A DNA stretch of 64,000 bases from Verrucomicrobiota bacterium (GTDB lineage: Bacteria; Verrucomicrobiota; Verrucomicrobiia; Chthoniobacterales; Terrimicrobiaceae). The DNA lies in NCBI GenBank assembly GCA_017305195.1, contig JAFKMU010000039.1:62001-126000 (forward strand), read 5' to 3'. The notes beneath the pieces are model-generated. The model ran no database searches. It was not told the origin of the DNA and saw nothing but the letters and a program-made list of their open reading frames with translations. This document shows positions 35,758 to 44,690 of this stretch, piece by piece (position 1 is the stretch's first letter; every line of letters begins with the position of its first letter). Made by a program: the position numbers and the translations under genes.

Positions 35758-38700
35758 TCCGTCACGACCTCCAGTTGCTTGTCCAGGACCCTGCCCGTGA
35801 ACCGATCGATGGCGATGTGCAGCCAGTAGTGCTTCTCTCCCTCCACATAAAAACCGGCCAGGCTGGTCTGGCCCGGGGCAAACCTGCCAGCCTGGGCCAC
35901 CACATCGATCAAGAGGTTCCAGACCCTTGTGGAGCCCGCATCGGTCAGGGCGCGGATGGCCGCCTCGCGCTGCCCGGTGATAAAGGCCGCGTCGGTCCCT
36001 TTGATTCCGCTCACCGTTCCCACATCCAGGGAAAAGCCCGAGTAGAGGACATCCGGGTCCTTGTCGGGAGATGTCGCCGCAGTGGTTCCGGTTCCCTTCC
36101 AGCGGCCGACCAGTTCAGACCGATTGACCAGAGGTCCGAGCGGAGCGGTGGCTGACATCGTTCGCTCGACCAGTTTATTGGCGATCGACTCAGCGACGGC
36201 TGAAGTCAGAACTGTCGGGGAAGACGACATGTCGTCCACGATGGAACCCGTCAGGAGCGCCTTCAGGACGGGCGCCTGCCGGGTGTTCAGATTCACCTTT
36301 CCGGCGGTCAGCGCATTATCGTTATTGGTCTCGTCGACGCAGAATACGTCGAGCAGCGCAGCGTCGCCGCTTTCCGGGAAGGAGAGGTCAATATTCTTCC
36401 ACGGCGTATCCCGGAAGGTGTACCCAAGCTCCGCCACCGAACGGAAGGGGCGATTGAGAATCACGGGACGGCTCGCGTTATTGCCGGAGATCATGGGCAG
36501 TCCCTCCTTGGTGCCGGTCGAACCGCCGGACGATGCATCCGATGCGTACCCGCCCATGGCGCGCCGGACGACACCATCGGGATCACGATTGTAGAATGGT
36601 TGATCCTTTACGCCGAAAAATCCCTTCTGATTGCGCACCGTGTTCATGGTCCAGTATCCCTGCTTGAAACCGCGATGCCGGGAATCGTGGTTGGGATAAA
36701 GGTCGTTGTTATCGTAATTAGTCGGAGCCCAAGGACCTACCTCGACGCCAAATGTATTATCCCGAGGATAAAATGTTTTAGGCCCTAAAGGAGGTTGACT
36801 TAAGGTTGACCAGTTGGACGGGAAGACCATATTCGCCGCGTCGGTGGGCGAAACCAGTCCAAGCAGATCCCATGTGGTAACTCCCCACCGAGAGGTTCTT
36901 GGGTCATTCCTCTCGAACTCGATTTTCGGGAGTTTCGACGGATAGCTTATCCAACTCTTCGGCGGATTCGGATAGGTCGCCGTGCTCGTCTCTTTGGGGG
37001 TAAACGCCGAGGTATTCCACTGCACCGTCATCTGGTCGTATGTCCGAAAAGACGAACCGTCCTTATACTCCAGATAGATGGTCACAGGCCCGGAATCCGG
37101 CAGTCCCATGTATCCCATGTCGATATCGGATGTACCGTTCTTCCGCTGGAAATCGAAGGCGACGAGGCCTGTGAGATTCGCTCCAGTGAGAGCATCATAA
37201 CGGGATGGACCAGCAAGCCCGCTTCCGGTCGGGCGACCGGGCTTAGCCAACACCGTAGGCTCGCGGAAGAGAGAGGAGTCCACGGTGAATGTCAAATCTC
37301 CAGCCGAGGCCCAGTCACTCGGAACGATCAACTGGCTCCCATCTTTATAAACCAGCTTATTGGAGGTCGGCACACCACTTCCCAAGGCACTGACCGCCCG
37401 AACTCGAAACTGGGTCGGTGCATCCGCCGGAGCATCATTCCCGTGAGGATTCCACAGCTCCGGGTTGACCAGCATGGCAGCCGGATAAGAGGCAAGGGTC
37501 GGGCCCGAGGCCGGAATGTCTGTCTGCGGCGCATAGCGAATCCGCAGGCGGTAAAGATACGGCAGCGACTCGACGCCGCGCACCTCCTTGTCCGCATCTC
37601 CCGCAAAGGCAAGCCGGGTCGGATAACCATCATTGTCCGCCTGGTCGATGATGTTGGCGCCGATCTGTAGGATCTGGAGATTGGTGAAAACATCACGGCC
37701 CGAGTGTTGAATCTCCGCAGCCGAGCCCGACTGGTCCCATCCGGCCTGCGCAGCGCTTTTTGCCAGGCTGCCGACGTTGATGGCGGCTTTGAGTAGTTCG
37801 AAAAAATCTGGCTCGCGCCCGGCTGCGGCCACGGCGTCCAGTCGCAGGATACCGGTATCGTTTCCGTGGCCGTACTTCCATGGCTCGTTCGCGGAGCTCC
37901 GATAAATCCCAAAGTCGCGATAGATGGGATCGGTGTCGGTCTTCGATGCCGTCGCGCTACGCAGGATCTGGTTGAGACGGCTTAACGCGAAACGCTTTTT
38001 GACCAAGGGTTCACCGACGAGCGCAGTCGTCCCATCGCGACGAGTGAAGGTCTTCGTCACCCGGGCCTTGGCGAATGGCGGGTTGATGTCCGTCGATGGA
38101 TCAGCCTCCCGGTCGGCATTGTAGGCATCATTACCGGTGCCGTACGTGGTACTATTCTTGGTCGTGCTGGATTGCACGCGCGGCCGATTCGGATTGGGTA
38201 CGAAAACGGGCTGCTCGATATCCCGCGAAAAAGTGCCCATGTACTGCAAGGCATCCTGCGAAAAGCCGACCAGCTTGCGAAACTCCAGGAGCGCCTGCCG
38301 ACTGGTGAAAGCCTGGTCGGTGGACTGTCCGTTCGCCACCTTGGGAACCTTTAAAAAGGCATAGGGATGCGCCTTCCAAAGGTCGAAATACCGCTTCGCG
38401 GCGGTGGCATCGAAGGTCAAGTCCGGCAGCGTCCCCGAGGGACCCGCGCTGGCATAGCTGCGCCATCCGACGATCTGGTCGACCTCCTTCTGCTGGAGCC
38501 CAAGCACCGTCAGATCCGCAGTGGCGAGACCACCCTTGTTGCCAGCTCCCCATACCCCCTCGGGAGAGGAACTCGCATCTATCTTCCTGGTCTCAGTCGA
38601 AGACGGATATCCAGCCACATTCATATCCAGCAGGCCGCCCTCGTCGTAGATGGCGTAGGCGTAGCGGCCGATCACGCTGGTGGACGGGGCGGTGAGGACG

Positions 38701-39281
38701 ACGGGGCCGTTGGTGGTTACGTAGACCCAGTCGGGAGCGGTGAAATTCGCCGAGGCATTCGGCGTGGTGTCGACATTGGTTCCCTTGTCCGAGCGGGGGA
38801 TGAGGTAATGCTTGTTCCAGCGGGCCGGGCTGACGAAGCGCCCGTTGCGGGACGGATCGGTGGCGGAGTTGACCGCGGAGGCCCGGCTTGCCACTCCCGG
38901 CGAGGCAATGGAGTCGGAACGCACGCTGCGGCGAACGAGATTGGGGATCGGGTCATTCGTGCCGCTGACCGCCGGGTTTCCGCTCCGCATCGGGACGATA
39001 AAGGCATTGGACGAGGGCAGGTAGAGGGTATTCGTGCCGTAGGTGTTCGTCGTCGAGCCGTTGGCGATCTCCTGCTTGAGATCGGAGACGATCACCTCGA
39101 GCGAACTCTCCGCCAGCTGCCGCGCCCGGGTGTCGCCGAGGCTGCTGTCGGACATCTTCCGCGTCAGCATGGAGTGCGAGATGTACGCCAGGACCAGACC
39201 GGATAGCAAAACGACAAAGGCCAGGACGATGACCAGGGCCATGCCCTTGCGCCGTACGGCTCTGGAGCGGGAAGAAATCAT
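35754..39281 (-). CDS. Verru_Chthon cassette protein A (GspK-like giant prepilin-like protein)
   Basis: An 1175-residue protein. The N-terminus RRKGMALVIVLAFVVLLSG is a prepilin-like signal and helix whose +5 residue is Ile rather than Glu, as in type II secretion GspK. LDMNVAG near residue 235 and GKVNLNTRQAPVLKALL near residue 1000 resemble the paired GspK helix-hairpin/saposin-like region. The size and gene order match Verru_Chthon cassette protein A. It probably caps a pseudopilus. It is coupled to C upstream and to the fifth gene downstream by ATGA overlaps. Confidence 0.85.
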   Translation of the reverse strand: MISSRSRAVRRKGMALVIVLAFVVLLSGLVLAYISHSMLTRKMSDSSLGDTRARQLAESSLEVIVSDLKQEIANGSTTNTYGTNTLYLPSSNAFIVPMRSGNPAVSGTNDPIPNLVRRSVRSDSIASPGVASRASAVNSATDPSRNGRFVSPARWNKHYLIPRSDKGTNVDTTPNASANFTAPDWVYVTTNGPVVLTAPSTSVIGRYAYAIYDEGGLLDMNVAGYPSSTETRKIDASSSPEGVWGAGNKGGLATADLTVLGLQQKEVDQIVGWRSYASAGPSGTLPDLTFDATAAKRYFDLWKAHPYAFLKVPKVANGQSTDQAFTSRQALLEFRKLVGFSQDALQYMGTFSRDIEQPVFVPNPNRPRVQSSTTKNSTTYGTGNDAYNADREADPSTDINPPFAKARVTKTFTRRDGTTALVGEPLVKKRFALSRLNQILRSATASKTDTDPIYRDFGIYRSSANEPWKYGHGNDTGILRLDAVAAAGREPDFFELLKAAINVGSLAKSAAQAGWDQSGSAAEIQHSGRDVFTNLQILQIGANIIDQADNDGYPTRLAFAGDADKEVRGVESLPYLYRLRIRYAPQTDIPASGPTLASYPAAMLVNPELWNPHGNDAPADAPTQFRVRAVSALGSGVPTSNKLVYKDGSQLIVPSDWASAGDLTFTVDSSLFREPTVLAKPGRPTGSGLAGPSRYDALTGANLTGLVAFDFQRKNGTSDIDMGYMGLPDSGPVTIYLEYKDGSSFRTYDQMTVQWNTSAFTPKETSTATYPNPPKSWISYPSKLPKIEFERNDPRTSRWGVTTWDLLGLVSPTDAANMVFPSNWSTLSQPPLGPKTFYPRDNTFGVEVGPWAPTNYDNNDLYPNHDSRHRGFKQGYWTMNTVRNQKGFFGVKDQPFYNRDPDGVVRRAMGGYASDASSGGSTGTKEGLPMISGNNASRPVILNRPFRSVAELGYTFRDTPWKNIDLSFPESGDAALLDVFCVDETNNDNALTAGKVNLNTRQAPVLKALLTGSIVDDMSSSPTVLTSAVAESIANKLVERTMSATAPLGPLVNRSELVGRWKGTGTTAATSPDKDPDVLYSGFSLDVGTVSGIKGTDAAFITGQREAAIRALTDAGSTRVWNLLIDVVAQAGRFAPGQTSLAGFYVEGEKHYWLHIAIDRFTGRVLDKQLEVVTE

Positions 39282-40156
39282 AGGGCCAGGGGGTTGAGGT
39301 AAAAGGTCCTTCCGTAAACGCGCACCGCGGAGAGCGAGGCCTTGGGCAGGTTGCTGGAGTCGATGGCATCGCGCCATTTCTTCTCGAGCTCGCCGGTTTT
39401 CATGGAGCTGTCGAAATCCGCCATGCGGCCGGCCAGGGTCGTCAACTGGTCATCCGTCACGATGGTGCGGGACTTGGGATCGATCACCGCTACGACGACA
39501 CAGATGCCCGCGACGTCGGTGATCGACTTGGGGAAATCCACCGAGAGCGTCCCGTCCTTCAGGAGGTAAAAATATTCAAACCGGAAGATGTCAGTGCCGA
39601 GCTGTTCATAGTCGGTATCGCTCGACCCATCGGCGGCCTGAGGCCAGAGCCCCTTGATGGTGAGAGGGAGAAAGGCCATCTTCGCCCCGGGGTCGCTCAC
39701 GCCGCTCCACAAGAGCCCCTTGCCGAGCCGCTCGATGCTGTGGGCGCGCCCGGAACTCGCGGTCTCATTCACGCGATAAGCTACGAGGGAAAACGGACTT
39801 TGCGGAGATGTCGTGCTGGCAAAGTAACCCGGCACCTCACTGAAAAAGGCCATCTGGTCATTGCCCGCCTGGGGCGCGGCCGATGACTTCATGTAGTAGT
39901 CCACGTCGTCGCGCTTGAGCATCTGGGCAAAGTCCACCGCCATGCGATCGAGCAGCTGGCGGGCCTGGATATCGGCGTCGAGGCGCTTGCTGTTGGCCAT
40001 GACGAGCGCGCTTGCGTTTTTGAAGAGCATGGTGATCAGGACGAGGAGCATGGCAAAGACCGCCATGGCCACGAGCATCTCCACGATCGTGAAGCCCGCC
40101 CGGGAACGGCGCCTGCTTCCAGCGCCCCGCGGTCCGCCATGTCTGCTCGCGTGCAT
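39278..40156 (-). CDS. Verru_Chthon cassette protein C (GspJ-like prepilin)
   Basis: A 292-residue prepilin-like protein. A basic leader ends in RSRAG, cleaved before FTIVEMLVAMAVFAMLL, with Glu at +5 of the mature protein. The large globular domain resembles GspJ-type minor pseudopilins in size. The start at 40156 follows the cassette B stop by one base and gives a normal leader. It is inserted in the inner membrane and assembled into a pseudopilus tip with B, D and A (inference). Confidence 0.85.
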   Translation of the reverse strand: MHASRHGGPRGAGSRRRSRAGFTIVEMLVAMAVFAMLLVLITMLFKNASALVMANSKRLDADIQARQLLDRMAVDFAQMLKRDDVDYYMKSSAAPQAGNDQMAFFSEVPGYFASTTSPQSPFSLVAYRVNETASSGRAHSIERLGKGLLWSGVSDPGAKMAFLPLTIKGLWPQAADGSSDTDYEQLGTDIFRFEYFYLLKDGTLSVDFPKSITDVAGICVVVAVIDPKSRTIVTDDQLTTLAGRMADFDSSMKTGELEKKWRDAIDSSNLPKASLSAVRVYGRTFYLNPLAL

Positions 40157-40157
40157 C

Positions 40158-40634
40158 TCAGTTCCGATCCATGGCGACGAATGACTCCACTCCGCCCGAG
40201 GCATTGGCGGTCGACGCGACGGAAGGCCAGGTGATCTTCACATTGGCGAGACTCGCCGAACGGCTGCCCGCATTGGGAAGAAAGGTCACCGTGAGACGAA
40301 ACATGGACTGGCTCTGGTCGGTCGTCAGCCTCCCATCCTCGGTGAAATACAGAGGATTGCTCGCGCCGGCGGAGTTCTGGGCCGGAAGCGGGATCTGAAA
40401 CCGCGGCGAGCTGGTCGCTGCGCCGCGCGGTTCCGTGACCGGCGTTGTCTTGAGGTCCGATACCACGCTGGTGAGGATGCCGTTGGCCAGCATCTGCTGC
40501 ACCGCCGCCTGGTTGCTCTTCAGCCCGACCGGCAGCATGCCGAAGAGAGCGATGAGACAGAACCCGGCTATGCCGATGGCGAGAGTGACTTCGACGAGAG
40601 AGAAACCTTGAGGAGGGAGGGAACGCGCTTTCAT
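40158..40634 (-). CDS. Verru_Chthon cassette protein B (GspI-like prepilin)
   Basis: A 158-residue prepilin-like protein with a short leader ending PPQG, then FSLVEVTLAIGIAGFCLIA; the +5 Glu is Glu15. The V-E-V pattern and small size are like GspI. It overlaps cassette D upstream by four bases and lies one base before cassette C, so translation is tightly coupled. Confidence 0.85.
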   Translation of the reverse strand: MKARSLPPQGFSLVEVTLAIGIAGFCLIALFGMLPVGLKSNQAAVQQMLANGILTSVVSDLKTTPVTEPRGAATSSPRFQIPLPAQNSAGASNPLYFTEDGRLTTDQSQSMFRLTVTFLPNAGSRSASLANVKITWPSVASTANASGGVESFVAMDRN

Positions 40635-41395
40635 GGCCGATAAACCTGGACGTTGCCGCCGATGCCCGTGAACTGGATGGCGGCGATATTGGAAGAAGCC
40701 TGGTCCACGAAGTTTCCCCGAGCCGGGCGCAACCCGATCTCCCCCACCCGCTTGAGCGGACCGCTGTTGATGACGACCTCGCCGCGGGGACTGAACCTGA
40801 CTGTCTTGTAAAACTGGTATCCCTGCATCGCGAACGGGAAGGAAGTGCGATTCCCGCTATCGCTGCTGATGCGGCTCTCGGCATCCTGGGAGGGCTCGGC
40901 GGACCTCCCCTCGATCGTCCGGGCGTCGCCGCCCTTCGGCGCGGGCAGGTCGGTCATGTGAACGCCCTCGATCTTCATGATGCGGTCGATGGGCACCACG
41001 CGGTTTGATGGCAGCACCGCCGGGGAGGCATTCTCGTCAAAAATACAGGTCCCGTCGACCGAGGCGACCGCCGACATCAGCACGCGCCCCTTTCCCTGGT
41101 ACGGCGGAGCGCTGGTCGAGGGCTTGCCCGGAGCCGCGCCATCCTCCTCGTAAAATCCCACCCAGACATAGGTATTGTTCGCCATGGCGTAGGCCCTCGC
41201 CTGCTGGAGGACGTCCGACATCTGCGTGACCGCCTGGGTCACCGATCCATTCCCCCGCGAACTCAGGGCTGGAATCGACACGGCTGCAAGCAGCCCGATG
41301 ATCGCGATCACTACCAGCAACTCGACAAGACTGAACCCCGCGCAGCGTCGGGGAAACGGTCTCGCAATCGAGCGTCTTTCAGGGAAGGGGAACAT
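40631..41395 (-). CDS. Verru_Chthon cassette protein D (GspH-like prepilin)
   Basis: A 254-residue prepilin-like protein; the leader ends RRCAG, cleaved before FSLVELLVVIAIIGLLAAV, with Glu25 at +5. It is the first gene of the operon and resembles GspH or major type IV-pilin-like proteins. The ATG at 41395 gives a 20-residue leader; an upstream ATG at 41440 would run through the promoter region and add an unlikely extension. The AT-rich divergent promoter region upstream carries operator-like sequences. Confidence 0.83.
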   Translation of the reverse strand: MFPFPERRSIARPFPRRCAGFSLVELLVVIAIIGLLAAVSIPALSSRGNGSVTQAVTQMSDVLQQARAYAMANNTYVWVGFYEEDGAAPGKPSTSAPPYQGKGRVLMSAVASVDGTCIFDENASPAVLPSNRVVPIDRIMKIEGVHMTDLPAPKGGDARTIEGRSAEPSQDAESRISSDSGNRTSFPFAMQGYQFYKTVRFSPRGEVVINSGPLKRVGEIGLRPARGNFVDQASSNIAAIQFTGIGGNVQVYRP

Positions 41396-41569
41396 AAGAG
41401 CTATACCATTTCTTATATATGCTATATCATCACTATGCAACCGTTTTTTCCGTTTTTATCCAGAAATGCCGCCCAAAAACGTCACTTGCCATTGGTAAAC
41501 TAAAGCGATTATTATAGTGCTTTACAAATTGGGAACCCCACTCCGCCTGTCTCCTCTACCGTCCGCCCT
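41396..41569. promoter_or_regulatory. Divergent promoter region with operator-like motifs
   Basis: An AT-rich 174-base gap between cassette D (minus) and the MFS gene (plus). TATATATGCTATATC at 41415-41429 has the reverse complement of ATATAGCA, which recurs near other promoters of the locus. TATGCA follows at 41434-41439, and TATAGTGCT at 41513-41521 is a weaker relative. No start codon or RNA gene is seen in it. Confidence 0.5.
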
Positions 41570-44083
41570 GTGATCGTCACCTGCAAACAAGAAATCCCAA
41601 AACGCTGGGTGATCTTTGCCATCCTCCCGTGGGCGTCTTTCACCTTCAACAGCGCGGTGGTGGGAACGGCGTTTCTCTTTTCGCTCAAGAAGTTCATCGA
41701 GAACCCTGCCGGGCTGACATTCATCATGAGCATCCCAGGCATCCTGGCGATGGCGGTGTCCCCGGTGGCGAGCTTCCTCTCGGACCGGATCTGGACGCGC
41801 TTCGGGCGGCGCAAGCCATTCATCATCGTCTCGTGGACCGGCATGCTCACGGCGATGATCCTCATGCCGCTGATGCCCAATTTCTGGCTCCTGCTGGCGG
41901 CGTACATCCTTTACCACTTCTCGTCCGACCTGAACTCCCCCATGGAGCCGCTGAAGCAGGAGATCATCCCGCCGAAGGATCGCGTGTGGGCGACGGGCGC
42001 CATGGCGTGGTGCAGCAATCTGGCGACGATGACGTTTTACTTCGTCATGCTGGGGAGATTTGACGACGTGAGCTATCTGGCGGGATTGAAGCTCGACGGC
42101 GAGTGGGTGATCTACTGGTCGGCGGGGTTGCTGCTGGCGCTGCTGCTGCTCCTCATCATTCTCGGCATCAAGGAGACCGATCCGAAAAGCTCCCTTCGCG
42201 GGCAAAAGCTCACTCTGCGCAATTTCGTCGGCGGCTTGCTCGATCGCGAACTCTGGCCGGTGTACCTTCTCGTGTTTGGCAATGCGTGCCTGAATTTCTA
42301 TGCCGGCTTGGGCGCGCTAAGCAACCTGCTCTACACCGACCAGTGGGGCTACACCAAGCAGGAGATGGGGGTGAATGTCGCCATCGGCGGCATCGCCAAT
42401 CTCTTCATCATCGGGCTGCTCACCGCCTTTGCCAGCAAGCTCAATCGCATGAAAGCCTACCAGACGACACTCTGCCTATCGCTCCTGGGCAATGTCCTCT
42501 ACTACTGCTACGTCGAGTTTGTCCTGCCGGACAAGCGCCCGACCTTGTTTGAGATCATCGTCTTTGGCGAGACACTCTCGGTGCTGGCGATCCTCACCGG
42601 CCTGCTCTACGTGCCGCTGGTCTATGATTATGTCCGCCGCAATCGCATGGGCACCTATGCCGCAGGAGCGTCCATCGTCGGGCTGGCAGCGCGGCTCATT
42701 ACCTTGAATGGCGTGGGTCTCTTCGTAACCTTCTACGCCTCGGTCTTTCAACCTCCGGCGGGAGAAATGACCCGCGTGGTGCTCAACAATCCGGCGACCA
42801 AGAGCGAATTCGTCTCCTTCCTGCAGCAGGCCAGTTGGCCTGTGGTCGACTCGGCCGATCCCATCTCCGCCAGCAATCTGGCCGCGGATGTCTGGCAGGC
42901 GAATGGCATGATCGCCCAAACCGGGCGGACGTGGGAGATCCGCCATGGCAGCAAGGCCAGCGAAACCCTCGAGAAAAAGAAAACCAGCCTGGAGGCGGAA
43001 AGATCCGCACTTTTATCCCGGGAGGCGATGGCCCGCGAGATGGAGGCAGATCGCCTGCGCAAGCAGGGGCAGGACCCAGCGGCAGCACAACCGAGGCACT
43101 CGATCCAGCCCCGCATCGAGGAGCTCTCGCGTGAGATCGACACGCTCGACGCGACCCTGGAAGCGCGCGCGGAGAGCTTCCGCAAGCAGGTCTCGACCGT
43201 GCTGGGCGGCAGGCTCATGACAGACGGCGATCAACTGCTGGAGGCGCGAATGGGTCAGGCGCTCGTGGCGGAGTACGCCATATCGAGCCGCCCCGCCTCC
43301 CGCGCCATCGAGGAGGAACTGGACGCCCTGCGCCGGGAAAATCCCGCGATCATCGACATGCGTCCCGTCAAGATGGCCAATGGCTACGGGCTGGCCGTCA
43401 GCGCCCTCATGCCCGATGGCGAATCGCGCGCGGAGGTCCAGCAGCGCCTCCAGACCAGCGTGGATCGTCTCGGGGTGACTCGGAAAAATTCGCTGATCGC
43501 GGCGGGTAGCGCACCGGCATCGATTCGCATCCAGCCGGCCGTGACGCTCGATCTCCAGGTGGTGGAGGACCCGGTCGATACCTACGTCTCCCCGGTCAGC
43601 CGCATCCTCCATGCGATGCTGGCGCCCTTTGGGCATGAGCTCAACCCCTCCCGGCGATTGATCGCCACGGGCAGCAGCCTCCGCGACCCGGCGCAGACCA
43701 ACCACGTACGGGCGGTACCCGGACCGGTCGAGCGGTCCATCTCAGTCACAGCCGTACTGGAGCCTCGGGCCTCCGAAGCTCCGCCGGGAGCAGGACCCAA
43801 AAACAAGCTGGAGGAGAAACTTTCCCGCGCCGCCGGGGACCAATCGCCCGAGGTCCTCGCCCTTTACGACCGCATCGAAAAATCCGCCGCCGCCCAGCGC
43901 ATCACCATCGCCCATCCCGTGCTCACCTCCGGATATGCGCGGATGCGCTATGATTACATGAGCGGATATCTCTGGATGTTCCTCATGGGGACCATCGGTA
44001 TCGCGCTGACGCTGGTCTTCGGCAGGCTGGAGGCGCTGGGCGTCATCCGGAAACGAGGCGTGGAGGAGGCTCTGGCGTCATGA
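41570..44083 (+). CDS. MFS transporter with a ~400-residue insert before the last helix
   Basis: An 837-residue protein. Residues 1-390 form 11 helices of a glycoside-pentoside-hexuronide-like or sugar MFS carrier, with SDRIWTRFGRRKPF in the loop 2-3 position. Residues about 395-795 are a soluble insert with coiled-coil segments (LEKKKTSLEAERSALL; IEELSREIDTLDATLE). The last helix (YLWMFLMGTIGIALTLVF) closes the fold. By MFS topology the insert faces the periplasm. It starts at a GTG and overlaps the next gene by four bases. Confidence 0.8.
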   Translation: MIVTCKQEIPKRWVIFAILPWASFTFNSAVVGTAFLFSLKKFIENPAGLTFIMSIPGILAMAVSPVASFLSDRIWTRFGRRKPFIIVSWTGMLTAMILMPLMPNFWLLLAAYILYHFSSDLNSPMEPLKQEIIPPKDRVWATGAMAWCSNLATMTFYFVMLGRFDDVSYLAGLKLDGEWVIYWSAGLLLALLLLLIILGIKETDPKSSLRGQKLTLRNFVGGLLDRELWPVYLLVFGNACLNFYAGLGALSNLLYTDQWGYTKQEMGVNVAIGGIANLFIIGLLTAFASKLNRMKAYQTTLCLSLLGNVLYYCYVEFVLPDKRPTLFEIIVFGETLSVLAILTGLLYVPLVYDYVRRNRMGTYAAGASIVGLAARLITLNGVGLFVTFYASVFQPPAGEMTRVVLNNPATKSEFVSFLQQASWPVVDSADPISASNLAADVWQANGMIAQTGRTWEIRHGSKASETLEKKKTSLEAERSALLSREAMAREMEADRLRKQGQDPAAAQPRHSIQPRIEELSREIDTLDATLEARAESFRKQVSTVLGGRLMTDGDQLLEARMGQALVAEYAISSRPASRAIEEELDALRRENPAIIDMRPVKMANGYGLAVSALMPDGESRAEVQQRLQTSVDRLGVTRKNSLIAAGSAPASIRIQPAVTLDLQVVEDPVDTYVSPVSRILHAMLAPFGHELNPSRRLIATGSSLRDPAQTNHVRAVPGPVERSISVTAVLEPRASEAPPGAGPKNKLEEKLSRAAGDQSPEVLALYDRIEKSAAAQRITIAHPVLTSGYARMRYDYMSGYLWMFLMGTIGIALTLVFGRLEALGVIRKRGVEEALAS

Positions 44084-44655
44084 GCTCCCCGCTGCCCATC
44101 GAGACCTACACGCCCGGCCACGTGCCGCAGAAACTGGCGCTATTGATTGCCAGTCTCCTCATCCTCGCCTTTGGCATCTCCCAGCTATGGGCTCCGCTCC
44201 GCCTTCTGGCCCTCGGCCACCGTGGCGAGACGGAGGCGGTTTCCGTGACCCGGATCAAAGCGGGGATGCCGGATCTCGTAATGCGCAGCGACAGCGAGAT
44301 CGCGGCCAACGAGGCGCCGCACGATCGCAGCTACGTGTACTGGAATGACTTCGTCATTCACACCGAGACTGGCAGGGTGATTCCCGTACGCGCCAATGTC
44401 GGCAGCAGGATCACCCCGCTCTTTCCACTCCGCAATGCAGACGGATTGCCCACGACCGTGATCGTTTGCTACAATCCAGCGAACCCCCGGCACATTATCT
44501 TCCCCACCCTCATCAGCACGTGGCTCGTCCCGGGCCTGCTCGCGCTCGGCGGGCTGGCGGGATGCGTGGTCGCCGCGTTCCTTCTTTACTGGGCCCGCCG
44601 TCCCATCGAGCTCCCGCACATCGCCACGCCATCGGAGCCAACCGGGCAAAAGTAA
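44080..44655 (+). CDS. Membrane protein of unknown function (DUF3592-like layout)
   Basis: A 191-residue protein with a membrane helix near residues 18-38 and another near 150-172, enclosing a beta-rich extracytoplasmic domain (VIHTETGRVIPVRANVG; TTVIVCYNPANPRH). The layout resembles DUF3592 proteins. It overlaps the MFS gene (ATGA), which suggests that it works with the carrier or its periplasmic insert. Function is unknown. Confidence 0.6.
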   Translation: MSSPLPIETYTPGHVPQKLALLIASLLILAFGISQLWAPLRLLALGHRGETEAVSVTRIKAGMPDLVMRSDSEIAANEAPHDRSYVYWNDFVIHTETGRVIPVRANVGSRITPLFPLRNADGLPTTVIVCYNPANPRHIIFPTLISTWLVPGLLALGGLAGCVVAAFLLYWARRPIELPHIATPSEPTGQK

Positions 44656-44690
44656 TCCCCTCTCCAAAAAAACTCCCACCCGATACGTCC

